64,000 bases of DNA from Schistocerca nitens (GCF_023898315.1 NC_064616.1:288761205-288825204); one strand, 5' to 3'; shown: positions 32,526 through 43,623, numbered from the stretch's first letter. Notes: generated by a model from the letters alone, not told the origin. Program-made: numbers and translations.

Positions 32526-33163
32526 CAGGGTGTTACAAAAAGGTACGGTCAAACGTTCAGGAAACATTCCTCACACTCAAAGAAAGAAAATATGTTATGT
32601 GGACATGTGTCCGGAAACGCTTACTTTCCATGTTAGAGCTCATTTTATTACTTCTCTTCAAATCACATTAATCATGGAATGGAAACACACAGCAACAGAA
32701 CGTACCAGCGTGACTTCAATTACTTTGTTACAGGAAATGTTCAAAATGTCCTCCGTTAGCGAGGATACATGCATCCACCCTCCGTCGCATGGAATCCCTG
32801 ATGCGCTGATGCAGCCCTGGAGAATGGCGTATTGTATCACAGCCGTCCACAATACGAGCACGAAGAGTCTCTACATTTGGTACCTGGGTTGCGTAGACAA
32901 GAGCTTTCAAATGCCCCCATAAATGAAAGTACTGTAGAGCAATGAGTCGCATGTTAACACAAGCACCGAAGTCAACATTACCTTCCTTCAATTGGGCCAA
33001 CTGGCGGTGAATCGAGGAAGTACAGTACATACTGACAAAACTAAAATGAGCTCTAACATGGAAATTAAGCATTTCTGGACCCATGTCCACATGTCATCTT
33101 TTCTTTATTTATGTGTTAGGAATGTTTCCTGAAAGTTTGGCCGTACCTTTTTGTAACACCTTG
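32526..33163 (-). mobile_element. DD41D element, internally deleted (non-autonomous)
   Basis: 638 bp with both inverted repeats (CAGGGTGTTACAAAAAGG and its partner) and TA at 32524-32525 and 33164-33165. On the minus strand the leader joins directly to the transposase C-terminus at FHLWGHLKALVY. The whole DNA-binding part and all three catalytic aspartates are gone. The C-terminal tail (HQRIRDSMRRRVDACILANG ... FL) is the unshifted version. A short ACT shared by both sides marks the deletion joint. It could only move with enzyme supplied by another copy. Confidence 0.92.
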
Positions 33164-33165
33164 TA

Positions 33166-33391
33166 TATACTTTATCAGCCTCGTCGTATGATTTTTCCAC
33201 CAAACCTAATACGAGAGGACTGTTCAACTTACGTTTTTACACTTTCCTTCACAACATTCTGAAACAATTACGGTATCAGATTAGAAGAATGATTTCAATT
33301 TATCTCGATACAGGTAACTTACATTATCTATAAGATCGTGTTTTATTAATCTTAATCAATGAAAATAAATTCAACAGCAAGTTACAAAATA
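33166..33391. other. No recognised gene
   Basis: AT-rich spacer between two transposons. Nothing recognised. Confidence 0.4.
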
Positions 33392-33644
33392 CAGGGTGTC
33401 CTATTTATCTGGTGACCGCAAACGCGGGGTTGTGTTTGCCGGCTACCGGGCCCGCGGAGGCCGGTCGAACGGATGCCGCGATGCCGCACTACGCGCCTTT
33501 TCAGCCAGCGACATTCCCACAGTGAAACAAACATCACGAGTGAAACAGTGAAGTCTGCGAACGCAACACTGGCAGGATCCAATTATTCCATTCAACAACG
33601 CGTGTACATTTACGTACCGTATGTGTGAACAGTATTCACTGATG

Positions 33645-33726
33645 CCGCGCGTGGTAGCCGCGTGGTTTAAGGCGTCTTGCACGGTTCACGCGGCTCCCTC
33701 CATCGGGGGTTCGAGTCCTCCCTCGG

Positions 33727-33781
<55 letters not shown>

Positions 33782-33872
33782 GTCCCTAACTTAAGTTAGT
33801 TTAATTAGCATGTAATCCTAGGCACCGATGACAACAGTAGTTTGGTCCCATAGAACCTTACCACAAATTTCC
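33645..33872 (+). mobile_element. SINE (family B) containing a GT microsatellite
   Basis: Head GCGCGTGGTAGCCGCGTGG, B box GGGTTCGAGTCC, body TTAAGTTAGTTTAATTAGC. Target-site duplication TATTCACTGATG (33633-33644) and TATTCACTCATG (33873-33884), one mismatch. (GT)26 at 33729-33780 lies at the head-body join, where other copies have only a few GT units. Confidence 0.88.
33729..33780. repeat. (GT)26 microsatellite
   Basis: Uninterrupted GT run that arose by expansion of the short GTGTGTG present at this point in the SINE consensus. Confidence 0.95.
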
Positions 33873-34648
33873 TATTCACTCATGTTATAGCGAGACTGTT
33901 TGAACAGAAGTTTTCAGATGTTCTCGTTCCTAGTCGTGATGCAGTTAACAAATTAGTGAATTAATTTCGTAAAACGGGAAGTGTTGAAGGCTCTTAGACG
34001 TCTCTCACAACAAATGCAATTTTCTTGCGCCTCTGTACACAGAGCTGCTAAGTTGCTTGGGCTAAGGCACTATAAAGAACTGTAGTGTAAGAACTTAAAC
34101 GTGGTGATCCGACGCACAGCGTTACGTTTTGCGAATGGGTTTTGAAACAAGTGCATGGCTGAAAAGGATCCTTATCTCATTCTATTTTCAGACGAGGTTT
34201 GATTGCATTTAATTGGGTATGTTAATTCCCGAAACTGTCGACATTGAAGCACCGAAGGACCTACTCTGCGTCATGAGGAACCCCTACACGATAAGGAAAT
34301 AGGAGTGGGGTGCGCACTTAGTGGTGACAGAATAATACAATTTTAATGACCCAATTAACAACTAAAGATTGCAAAATATTTCGCAACCGTTTTTTAATGA
34401 ACTGAGTGAAAGAACAAAGTTTCACGTTTTTTAGGGCGGCAAGGGATCATACTGCTAGTTTTTCTTTGCACGCAATTAACGAAGTTTTCCGACGTGAGCC
34501 ATTAGCAATAATATCTGCCCCGTTTGAAGCCCCGATTTAACGCCGTTGGATTTCTGTGTATGGGGAGCACTAAAGCAGAAAGTGTACGCAAAAAACACGC
34601 ACACGTTACAGGAACTCAAAAATAAAATCCGGGAGTCAATTAATGCTG

Positions 34649-34846
34649 CCGCGCGGGGTTAGCCGAGCGGTCTAAGGCACTGCAGTCACGGACTGTGCGG
34701 CTGGTGCCGGCGGAGGTTCGAGTCCTCTCTCGGGCATGGGTGTGTGTGTGTTTGTCCTTAGGATAATTTAGTTTAGGTAGTGTGTAAGCTTAGGGACTGA
34801 TGACCTTATCAGTTAAGTCCCATAATATTTCACACACATTTTGAAC
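34649..34846 (+). mobile_element. SINE (family B)
   Basis: Head GCCGCGCGGGGTTAGCCGAG, B box GAGGTTCGAGTCC, body TAGGATAATTTAGTTTAGG. Target-site duplication ATTAATGCTG, perfect, at 34639-34648 and 34847-34856. The body is related to family A but the head differs (Leu/Ser-like with a variable arm). Confidence 0.93.
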
Positions 34847-35115
34847 ATTAATGCTGTTTCTCAAAGAGAATTACATTCCGTGATGAATAATTTCTTGGGT
34901 AGAAGTCAGAAATGTCTGTGAAACAATGGCACGAAGTTCCAGCGTCTCCTTGCATAATATGGGTGATTATGATATTTATTTGTACGTATTTTAAATTTAA
35001 TACGGCGGTAGTAGTAGGGCGACGTGGCATCTAATTCACCGGGCAACGAAGCGCCCAATGCCCGCCATCTACTGCGTCGTTACGTGCGGCCATCAGATAC
35101 ATGGAATATCCAGTA

Positions 35116-36100
35116 CTATGCTCTGGCAAGATCGCTTTCCAATTTTGTAATCGACTAATCAAATGCAGTCGTCTGATATACATATCAAACATGGATATTT
35201 TATGTTTGCTTTTTTGTAGTGATTTTCGTCTCTCTGTTTTTAGCGCTTCTATCTCCACGTCAACCCGAGGCGATCAATGTATTATGAACATTATATGCGT
35301 CCGAAAGGACTGACGATGTATGAGGGCCTCTGGATTTTATTTTGATCCACTGAATAATGCTTAAAACAAGCCCTGAGTGTCATTTGAAGAAGAATAAATA
35401 ACAATTTGTTTCCAAAGTTGTGCAATTCTGACGTATGGCTCTGTTAACGCCTTAAAATAATATCACAATCCACCATTACAGAAATGAGTAGCAGTTTTTT
35501 GAGGTTATTTCGGCGGTTACTAGCAGAATGACGAGAGCAATGCATATTGTTTCCGTTTGTTATTGAAACATTTCAAATCACTCCAGACATACTGCACTCT
35601 TGCAAGAACAGTCACACAACTCAAAAATTCAATAGTTGAGAATTCTATCAAACTTACGTTAAAATAGTACAAGCGTCCTTTAAATTTAAAGTAAGTAATT
35701 CTGGAAGTAAATTCCATTATAGTCGATACAACAGTAATATAGACATGTAGTTCTGTACTTGTAGAATGTGAGGTGTTATTAGGTAATTACTAATAAATTA
35801 TTTGAGATTTATCACTTTTCTTGCGTTTCTAAAATCCTTTTTTTTTTATGACCACTCATGTCGTACTTTTGCCACTTTTCTACCCCAGATAATATATATA
35901 TTACTTACTGTAATATAATACGACGTTCAAACCTCCTTCATGCAAAACAAGTAGTTCATTTAACAAACAAAAAAAAATGGGAACCAAGCTAAAATTGTTG
36001 TACCAGAAAAATTAAAAATGCAAAATTGTAATTTGTGAAAATTAATACAATTTAAGAAGGAACATCAATTAGGTACAATTTAAGGAACACAATTATATGA
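35116..36100. other. No recognised gene
   Basis: About 1 kb of AT-rich sequence. Short frames only, no domain and no clear repeat. Confidence 0.45.
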
Positions 36101-36107
36101 ATGCGTA

Positions 36108-36145
36108 GTGTCTGTCCTGTCGGACATGTTCGAAAGAACAGACAC
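36108..36145. repeat. Short palindrome
   Basis: GTGTCTGTCCTGTCGGACAT followed by GTTCGAAAGAACAGACAC folds on itself with few mismatches. A related half-site, TTTCGGAAAGAACAGGCACC, lies at 36566-36585. It looks like a repeat end or hairpin module rather than a terminator. Confidence 0.6.
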
Positions 36146-36186
36146 GACGCAGAATCCGCAGCTTTGAAATATTATATGTATTCTAG

Positions 36187-36512
36187 AATGAAATTTTCAC
36201 TCTACAGCGGAGTGTGCGCTGATATGAAACTTCCAGGCAGATTAAAACTGTGTGCCGGACCGAGATTCGAACTCGGGACCTTTGCCTTTCGCGGGCAAGT
36301 ACTCTAGTTCTGCAAGGTTCGCAGGAGAGCTTCTGTGAAGTTTGAAAGGTAGGAGACTAGGTACTGGCGGAATTAAAGCTGTGAGGACGGGGCGTGAGTC
36401 GTGCTTGAGTGGCTCAGTCGGCAGAGCACTTGCCCGCGAAAGGCAAAGATCCAGAGTTCGAGTCTCGGTCCGGCACACAGTTTTAATCCGCCAGGAAGTT
36501 TCACATTATATG
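36187..36512. mobile_element. SINE family D: two inverted tRNA-like units
   Basis: A minus-oriented tRNA-like unit (36250-36306; B box on minus GAGTTCGAATCTCGG, anticodon-arm TTGCCCGCGAAAGGCAA) and a plus-oriented unit (36395-36480; A box TGGCTCAGTCGGCAGAGC, B box GAGTTCGAGTCTCGG) face away from each other across a spacer of about 100 bp. The flanks CAGTTTTAATCYGCC and GGAAGTTTCA are also inverted. The same arrangement occurs at 45803-46015. Confidence 0.8.
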
Positions 36513-37886
36513 TAAATCGAAGGGGATCACTGCTGTCAGCTGCAGCGGGACATTACGCGGAATCTTTCGGAAAGAACAGGCACCACGTAATTACATAATC
36601 TGATAAGCCCTGCTGGGCAACGGAGCCATCTTCTCCAGTCCGGATGCACAAATACGTTCGACTTCCTGTGGGAATCTCACAAGGGAAGGGCACAACGTTT
36701 GGAACGCGGATTTACTGTAAACTTAGTACACTCGTAGTACACAATGAGGACAGCAAAATGTGTAAGCAGTAGCGCGTACTTCTCAAGCATTACTGAGAAA
36801 ATCTGAAGATAATTTCGGTCGTCAAATGTATATCTGTGCGTGGCCATTTTTACCATGAAACGGCTGCAGCCGAATGGTGCCGCACAGTAGCTCAGCGTGT
36901 TCGGTCAAAGCGTTAGCTACCCTTTCTAATAAAAAAGAAAAAAAAGACTGAGCGAACGGATCAACGAAGAAACTGAACGGGTTTCATCGGACATCCGCTC
37001 TGAACAAATTCAACTAATAATATAGAACAAATTAAAAAAAAAGTGGTTGACGTTCAAGCCGCTGAATCGCTGGATCGAGTTTCGTTCGTCAGTTTTTTTT
37101 TTATTTTCGTCACAGTCTTTTCTTACTATTTATATTACAATTGATATAATGGGGAAAATACGTATAATCGGATTAACTTTTATTAAATTTACAACGTTAT
37201 TTCGCAGTCTACTAATTTTTATTATCACAAATAATATAATATTCGTAATTATCGACTAGTAAACGACCAAACGCATAAAATGATACTGAAAATGTATGCT
37301 TGTCCGTGTTTTCAAAACTGTTCGTATCTAATTTAAAGAGAACGAGAAATTGCTTCTCGGAAGACGCTATTAAAATACACTCGAAACTGTATAACTAATT
37401 ATCAGCGCCGATTTTCAAGGAAATACCGCGTTATGCACGGTATGCTTCCAAATTATCGTTTGAAAGAGAGGTTTCCGAGAATTGTAACGAGGCTTGCTTT
37501 TCCACGGAAAACGTCAAAAGACCTTGCGTATGCGGAAACATAGCATTTATTCAATGCAGCTGGTGCTGTTTAACTTTATGTTTTCCATGTTTCTACGAAA
37601 AGTACAAAAATACCATCCTACAACTTGTGCTCGTACTGTCGCAAGCGACGATTAATTGTAGATCTTTCGAAAGCCGTCTGTGCCGGTCAAAACTTGGAGG
37701 TAACAAGTCGTTTCGGGCTCCTTCCAGGTATAAGGGATTTCTCAAATCACGGACAAACATACATTTTCAGTATCACTTTACGCGTTTGGTCGTTTACTAG
37801 TCGATAGTTATGAATATTACATTATTTGTGACAGTCAAAATTAGTAGACTGCCAAATAACATTGTAAATTTAATAAAAGTTGATTC

Positions 37887-38084
37887 GCCGGCCGCTGGTG
37901 GCCGAGCGGATCTGGCGCTACAGTCTGGAACCGCGCGACCGCTACGGTCGCAGGTTCGAATCCTGCCTCGGGCATGGATGTGTGTGTTGTCCTTAGGTTA
38001 GTTAGGTTTAAGTAGTTCTAAGTTCTAGGGGACTTATGACCTCAGCAGTTGAGTCCCATAGTGCTCAGAGCCATTTGAACCATT
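37887..38084 (+). mobile_element. tRNA-derived SINE (family A) in the palindrome
   Basis: Full-length copy with flanks TTGATTC and TTGATCC as a short imperfect duplication. The left arm at about 37165-37185 (CGGATTAACTTTTATT) is the unoccupied version of the same site. Confidence 0.9.
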
Positions 38085-38687
38085 TGATCCGATTACACGT
38101 ATTTTCCCCATTATATCAATTGTAATATAAATAGTAAAGAAAATGACTGTGTTGAAATTAAAAAAGAAAACAGACGAACGGGACTCGATCCAGTGATTAC
38201 GGTCCTTGAACGCTAACCACTTTTTTTAATCTCTTTTTTTCGTTTTCGTTCTTTCTATCTGCTCGGGGCGGACACCCGTTTCAGTTCGTCGTCGATTCAA
38301 TCACTCAGTTTTTTTTTTTTTTTATTACTGAGGGCAGCTAACCCCCTGACCGAACACGCTGAGTTACCGTGCCGGCGCCACTCTGCTGCCGCCGCTTCAT
38401 GGTAAAAATGGCCAAGCACAGGTATATATTTGACGATCGAAATTATCTTGCGATTTTCTCAATAACGCTTGAGAAGTAAGCGCTACTGCTTACACATTTA
38501 GTTACCCTCATGGAGTACTACGGGTGTAGGAAGTTTGCAGTAAATCCGCGTTCCAAACGTCGTGGCCTCCCCTTGTCAGAGAAGCGAAAGGGAGTAAAAT
38601 GGACAGGGTCTGCAGATAGTTGGCGCTCGGTGGGAATGTAGATCAGCTGTGAGGCGTGACGAGATAGTCCGCGCAGTGGCGATATCG

Positions 38688-38840
38688 CTGTCCCGGATTG
38701 TGCAGTGGTTAACGCACCTGCCTAGTAAGCAGTAGATCCCGTGTTCGGATCCCGGTCCGGTTACACATTCTCACTCGTCGCTGCTGATTCTGCGTAATGT
38801 TCTGTTCCAGCTGACAGCAGTGATCCCTTTCAATTTACAG
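38688..38840 (+). mobile_element. tRNA-derived SINE (family E)
   Basis: Head GTGCAGTGGTTAACGCACC, anticodon-arm CTGCCTAGTAAGCAG (AGT, Thr-like), B box GTTCGGATCCC, then body TCGTCGCTGCTGATTCTGCG and CAGCTGACAGCAGTGATCCC. The body alone, inverted, is at 36513-36565, where the head is absent. This is the outer part of the palindrome. Confidence 0.75.
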
Positions 38841-39995
38841 TTAAGGAACACAGTTTACGAAAACGTAGAATCATAAATGGGCTTATACCATGTAAGAATA
38901 CTTTTCGCCGAGAAAAGGGATTCAGTACGAACTTTCGTTAGAGCAGGAACTTCCTTTTTTCTTCCTTGTACCCTGCAACGTACGAGATTTCGTTATATTT
39001 ACAATAGCTGTTATAGTCAAAACTGTTTCCCTCCTTCACACATACCTGCATGCATGCAACAAAACTGTCACAAACGCCATGAAGTGGGCAATTTGCGGGA
39101 TAGAGATACGTTTTTTCTTGCACGCTCCGGCACGTAACGCGTATCTTGCAGTGACAAAAACTAAAAATTGCAGTTTCCTGACTTGTGTCATTTTTCTCGC
39201 CGGGGTGCATTTATGAAGCCGCGGTCCTTCAACCGTAGATAAAACAACAACCCGTTGACTCTGACCGTAAATAAACGTAACACACTGCGCGTAAAGACGG
39301 GAAGAAATGCATTACTATTCGGTTACTCAGTTGGTGAAAACTCTCTACAAACAGTAATTACCACAGAAAACTTACGAGTCCTGAGGGGAATAAACTAGAA
39401 TGACCTGATAATATTATTATAGGAAACGCATATGTCAGGATGACAAGAGGAGCGCGCCTGTTCGTCATTGGCGATTTTGTTCAAATTTATGGTATATGCA
39501 TGGATCCGTCAAAAATGAAAGTAACAGAAATGGAAGCGCCAGATGGCCTTGCGTTTCGAAGGAAATAGCATTTTTGCCGTCGGTCGGGAGAGGCATCAGT
39601 CATTTTGTGTTGGCATGCTTGCCAGGCAGCGCTTAGCGCGGCAGAAGGAGTACAGAATGGTAATGGAAGGACATGGGTTCGAATCCATACACAGGAACAT
39701 TTTTATTTCTAATTTTTACGTTACTTAGACTGCAAGTAAACCGAAATAATGCTAAATATATTGTATTTATTAATATTTTCATAAAAGGCATGAAAACGAA
39801 AGACAAAAAAAATTAGGATTACCGATAACTTTAGAAGAAGGGATAGTAATTAAAGCGTACGGGACTTCGTATTCCGTTAGTTTCATTGGTTTGCTGCCGA
39901 ACTGTGGGATGAGAGAGAACCGTCCATGAATGTAAACCAAGTTTTTTCTTCTACACAAAATTTAAAACAACTACGTAACTGTCAAAAATGCAGCG
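38841..39995. other. No recognised gene
   Basis: Short frames only. GGGTTCGAATCC near 39677 is a B-box-like sequence that may belong to an eroded SINE. Confidence 0.4.
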
Positions 39996-39999
39996 TATA

Positions 40000-40190
40000 T
40001 GCGGTGGCCGAGCGGTTCTAGGCGCTTCAGTCCGGAACCGCGCAACTGCTACGGTCGCAGGTTCGAATCCTGCCTCGGGCATGGATGTGTGTGATGTCCT
40101 TAGGTTAGTTAGGTTTAAGTAGTTCTAAGTCTATGGAACTGATGACCTCAGAAATAAGTCCCATAGTTCTCAGAGCCATTTGAACCATTT
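40000..40190 (+). mobile_element. tRNA-derived SINE (family A)
   Basis: GCGGTGGCCGAGCGGTTCTAG head, GGTTCGAATCC B box, and a body ending AGCCATTTGAACCATT. I cannot see a clear target-site duplication. Confidence 0.85.
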
Positions 40191-40397
40191 AGTAAAGTAA
40201 GTTTATCCATTGGGACTCTAATCAGCGACCCTCGGTTTACCGTTCCACATACTCTCCGCTGCCCCAACAGCTCCCTGGTAATCGAAAATCATAAATCGCT
40301 CATGTCTCACCTGTCCCACGCGACTGACTGGACGAGTCTTGAGGATATGTAATTCATTCACGAAAGAAGTGGCTTACAAAACACATGTTCGATCGAT

Positions 40398-41545
40398 TCT
40401 ACATCTACATCTACGTACACACTCTGCAAACCACCGTAAGGGGCATGGTGGAGTGTACCTTGTACCACTACCAGTGATTTCCTGTCCTGTTCCACTCACA
40501 AATGAAACGAGGGAAAACCGACATCTGTACATCTCCGTACGATCCTTAATTTCTCTTAAGCTCGTGGTCCTTGCGCAAAATGTACGTTGGCGACAGTAGA
40601 ATTGTTCTGCTGTCTGCTTCAAATGCCGGTTCTCTAAATTTTCTCAATAGTTCTCTGCGAAGAGAACGCCGTCTTCCCTCCAAGGATTCCCATTTGTGTT
40701 CACGAAGCATCTTCATAATACTTGGGTGTTGATCGAACCTATCGTAGCAATCTAGCAGATCGGCTCTGAATTGCTTCGATGCTTTCTTTGATCCGACCTG
40801 GTGAAGATCCCAAACACTCCAACAGCATGCAAGAATGAGCCGCACTAGTGTTCTGCACGCAAACTCCTTTACAGATGAAGCACGCTTTTCTAAAATTTTC
40901 CCAATAAAGTGAAGTCGACGGTTCGCCTTCACTACTACCGTCCTAACGCACTCCTTCCGTTTCATATCGCCTTGTAACGTTACGCCCTAGATACTTAATC
41001 GACGTTACTGTGTCAGGCAGTACACTATTAGTGCTGTGTTGGAAGATAGCGGGATTATTTTTCCTATTCATCTGCATAATTTACATTTTACTTCATTCAC
41101 AGCAAGCTGCCATTCATCAAACCAAATAGAAATTCTGTGAAAGTCATCTCGTATCCTCAAACAGTCACTCAACGACGATACCCTTCCCTACACCACAGCA
41201 TCATCAGTAAACTACCGCAGAGTGCTGTTAACCCTGCCCCATAGATCATTTACGTCTATACGAAGTAAGAGCGGTCCTATCCCACTTCCCTTGGGTACTC
41301 CTGACGATACTCTCGTCTCTGATGAACACTCGCTGTCAAGTAAAACGTGCGGGGTTGTACTACTTACAAAGTTTTCGAGCCTCTCACTTACCCGGGAACC
41401 TATTCCGCATGTTCCTGCCTTCGTCGACAAGCTGCGGTGGGACACAATGTCAAACACTTTCCGGAAATCTGCGAGCCTGATGCCCTTCATCCGTGGTTCG
41501 AAGGATATTATGTGAGGAAAGGACAAACTGAGTTTCAGCAGGAGC
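40398..41545 (-). pseudogene. CR1-type LINE, minus strand, inserted in a plus-strand LINE
   Basis: The 3' end at 40398 carries the tail (complement of GTAGATGTAGATGTAG). The C-terminal frame (40546-40965) reads RLHFIGKILEKRASSVKEF and a CCWSVWDLHQVG block. The RT part (41212-41526) has LADFRKVFDIVSHRSLSTK and SGVPKGSGIGPLLLRIDVND. The FADD block between them is degraded. It is a subfamily distinct from the 17440 type (about 40 percent identity by eye). Confidence 0.8.
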
Positions 41546-41563
41546 GGTGCTTACTTGAGTATT

Positions 41564-41766
41564 GCCGGCGGCGGTAGCCGAGCGGTTCTAAGCGCTTCAG
41601 TCCGGAACCGCGCTGCTGCTACGGTCGCAGGTTCGAATCCTGCCTCGGGCATGGATGTGTGTGATGTCCTTAGGTTAGTTAGGTTTAAGTAGTTCTAAGT
41701 CTAGGGCACTGATGACCTCAGATGTTAAGTCCCATAGTGCTTAGAGCAATTTGAACCATTTTGACA
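41564..41766 (+). mobile_element. tRNA-derived SINE (family A), first of a pair
   Basis: Full length. Flanked by TTGAGTATT at 41555-41563 and 41767-41775. The second flank is shared with the next SINE. Confidence 0.93.
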
Positions 41767-41775
41767 TTGAGTATT

Positions 41776-41972
41776 GCTTCAAATGGCTCTGAGCACTATG
41801 GGACTTAACGTCTGAGGTCATCAGTCCCCTAGAACTTAGAACTACTTAAACCTAACTAACCTAAATACATCACAAACATCCATACCCGAGACAGGATTCG
41901 AACCTGCGACCGTAGCGGTCGCGCGGTTCCAGACTGAAGCGCCTAGAACCGCTCGTCCATTGCGGCCGGCAT
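41776..41972 (-). mobile_element. tRNA-derived SINE (family A), second of a pair, opposite orientation
   Basis: Full length. Flanked by TTGAGTATT at 41767-41775 and 41973-41981, so three copies of the same 9-mer bracket the two SINEs. Confidence 0.93.
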
Positions 41973-42225
41973 TTGAGTATTTCTCATCAGTGCGGACCCT
42001 TACCATGTAGGAATAACAGAAGAGATACAGAAGGTACAAGGGCGAGTGGCACGTTTCGTCACGGATTTTTAGTCGCTGCGGTAAATTATGCAGATGCTGA
42101 ACGAACTTCAGAGACTGTCGCTTCAAGAAAGGCATCGTGTATCAAGGACAGAGTTCTTGTTGAAATTCCGAGAGAATATGTTTGAAGAAGTGTCTGACAA
42201 CATATTACTTCCTACCACATGCAAT

Positions 42226-42552
42226 ATGTAATCAAAATATCCGGACACGTAATGTATTTAACTGTGAGAGGTATCAGAACGGTTTTCGTTTATAACTTTC
42301 GACTCGTTCGTTTCCGGTACTGGGATCCTTACTTCAAATTAATACATTTATCGTTCTCCATCATCCTAGAAAGTCTGTAACATCATCACGGAATCACCCC
42401 GTGTATACGTACATTTACAGACGCCCCCGCCTATAACTTTGACGCTCTGTAGTCTCGTTGGATGACGTTTCCGGACATGGGTTCCTATTCAAAATACGAT
42501 GTACTCACTCCCCTCTACAAGTCCTTGTAGTCTGTAACGGGGATTTCCGACC
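42226..42552. other. Probable dispersed repeat, unclassified
   Basis: Contains ATCAAAATATCCGGACACG at 42231 (like a Tc1 terminal repeat) and GACCACCCTGTATATAG at 42550. It looks like repeat debris; no frame is convincing. Confidence 0.35.
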
Positions 42553-42840
42553 ACCCTGTATATAGTGTCAATTCGTGACACGTCGTTCCAGGAACATGAA
42601 GAAGGTGATGGATCATCATGTCAATAAGAAAACAAGATTTACGTAAAATATTATGCACATTGCACCGCCTGCCCAAGCACATAATCACGCAACAGAAGTT
42701 GTGAATATGAGATTGTGCAGCCGGTGCAATATGCATCATACTTTTTTGTGCAAATCTTGTTTTATTATTAACATGTCGAAGTATCAGTTTCTTTATGTTC
42801 CTGGAATGACATGTAACGGACTTGACATGATATATTGTAC
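42553..42840. repeat. Hairpin palindrome of about 290 bp with almost no loop
   Basis: The left arm (42553-42690) and right arm (42702-42840) are reverse complements centred at about 42696. TTCCAGGAAC at 42586-42595 pairs with GTTCCTGGAA at 42797-42806, and GCACCG with CGGTGC flank AACAGAAGTTGTG at the centre. The loop is about 10 bases. No gene. It is either a foldback element or a hairpin-RNA locus. Confidence 0.85.
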
Positions 42841-43128
42841 ATTTGATGGAGATGTATTGAGATGTATCTACATACGATCCGATGATCGCAACTTACATTT
42901 GCCGAACGTGTCATCAAAAATAAAAGTATAATTAGCGACCTTGGCTGTTGAAGTATTTATTTCTATATTTCACATTACTCTAGACTACCCCCACAATTCA
43001 ATGATGTAAGGCACATATAATAATTAATAATACGCCCACATATTTTTTACGCACTGTCTTGGTGTGGGACTGCCACTAGGCTGTTTCTAAGAAAACGGCG
43101 CGTGGCCGACAGGATTGAGTAGACAATG
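42841..43128. other. No recognised gene
   Basis: Nothing recognised. Confidence 0.4.
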
Positions 43129-43301
43129 ACAAATGGTTCAAATGGCTATGAGCATCTTGCGACTTAACTTCTGAGGTCACAGTCGCCTAGAACTTAGAAC
43201 TAATTAGACCTAACTAACCTAAGGACACCACACACATCCATGCCCGAGTCAGGATTCGAACCTGCGACCGCAGCGGTCGCTCGGTTCCAGACTGCAGCGC
43301 C
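43129..43301 (-). mobile_element. tRNA-derived SINE (family A), 5'-truncated
   Basis: Target-site duplication TAGACAATG at 43120-43128 and 43302-43310. The A-box end is cut at the duplication. Confidence 0.88.
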
Positions 43302-43623
43302 TAGACAATGCCAAACCGTACTTGTGGCTGTCTCATACCTTCCAGACCGATGGAAAATAGTCCTGTACAGAGTTTATCAGGATGCAATTCACTTACGATA
43401 AGAAGCGATATCAGAGACTAATCCTATGAGAAAATGCAATATAAACGTATTTTGTATTCCCAAACGTTCCCTACAATCAGTACACGCGGTGACAAGACAT
43501 TGGTAACCGTCATGAAAGAATACATTTGTCGTTTTGAAACAATTTAGATGATGTAAAACTGTTTCAAGGCGGTCATGTCACTCTCTACCGCTGACGAAAC
43601 TCACTGTGGTAAAGTAGTGTATA

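Larger units (their letters stand above)
33392..35113 (+). pseudogene. Tc3-like DNA transposon relic with two SINEs
   Basis: Left end CAGGGTGTCCTATTTATCTGG after TA. The right end near 35090-35113 (CGGCCATCAGATACATGGAA) is its eroded inverted repeat. Plus-strand pieces in order are TVKSANATLAGSNYSIQQR (33545-33600), RLFEQKFSDVLVPSRDAVNK (33890-33950), KTGSVEGS, RRLSQQMQFSCASVHRAAKL (33995-34060), LYLIFFRRGLIAFNWVC (34170-34220), then VWGALKQKVYAKNTHTLQELK (34555-34620) and INAVSQRELHSVMNNFLGRS (after the second SINE). Same family as 25481-27628. Stops throughout. Confidence 0.75.
36513..38840. repeat. Large palindrome (arms about 0.8 kb, spacer about 0.43 kb)
   Basis: The left arm (36513-37310) and right arm (37740-38840) are reverse complements with moderate divergence. 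Matches include AAACGTTTGG-type ends (GTTTGGAACGCGGATTTACTG at 36698 against its complement near 38540), GGCCATTTTTACCATGAA near 36842 against 38398, and CTGAAAATGTATGCTTGTCCG near 37287 against 37740. The spacer 37311-37740 is not repeated. The arms include tRNA-like pieces (TAGCTCAGCGTGTTCGGTC at 36892). The right arm has gained a family A SINE at 37887-38084. No gene seen. Confidence 0.85.
40325..42225 (+). pseudogene. CR1/Jockey-type LINE relic split by a LINE and two SINEs
   Basis: The plus-strand frame has CNSFTKEVAYKTHVRSI at 40345-40395, then is interrupted. It continues at 41548 with LLEYFSSVRTLTM (eroded LEYCSSVRDPY) and, after frameshifts, IQKVQGRVARFVTDF (42020-42065), LSLQERHRVSRTEFLLKF (42115-42165) and a NILLPTT end near 42200. 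The inserted pieces are a minus-strand LINE (40398-41545) and two SINEs of opposite orientation. Confidence 0.75.

Noticed and set aside
33729-33780. GT run as a regulatory Z-DNA element
   Set aside because: It is a simple expansion of a GT stretch that is part of the SINE sequence.
36256-36480. CRISPR-like repeat-spacer arrangement
   Set aside because: Only two inverted units, no regular spacing, and the units are tRNA-like. The window is eukaryotic.
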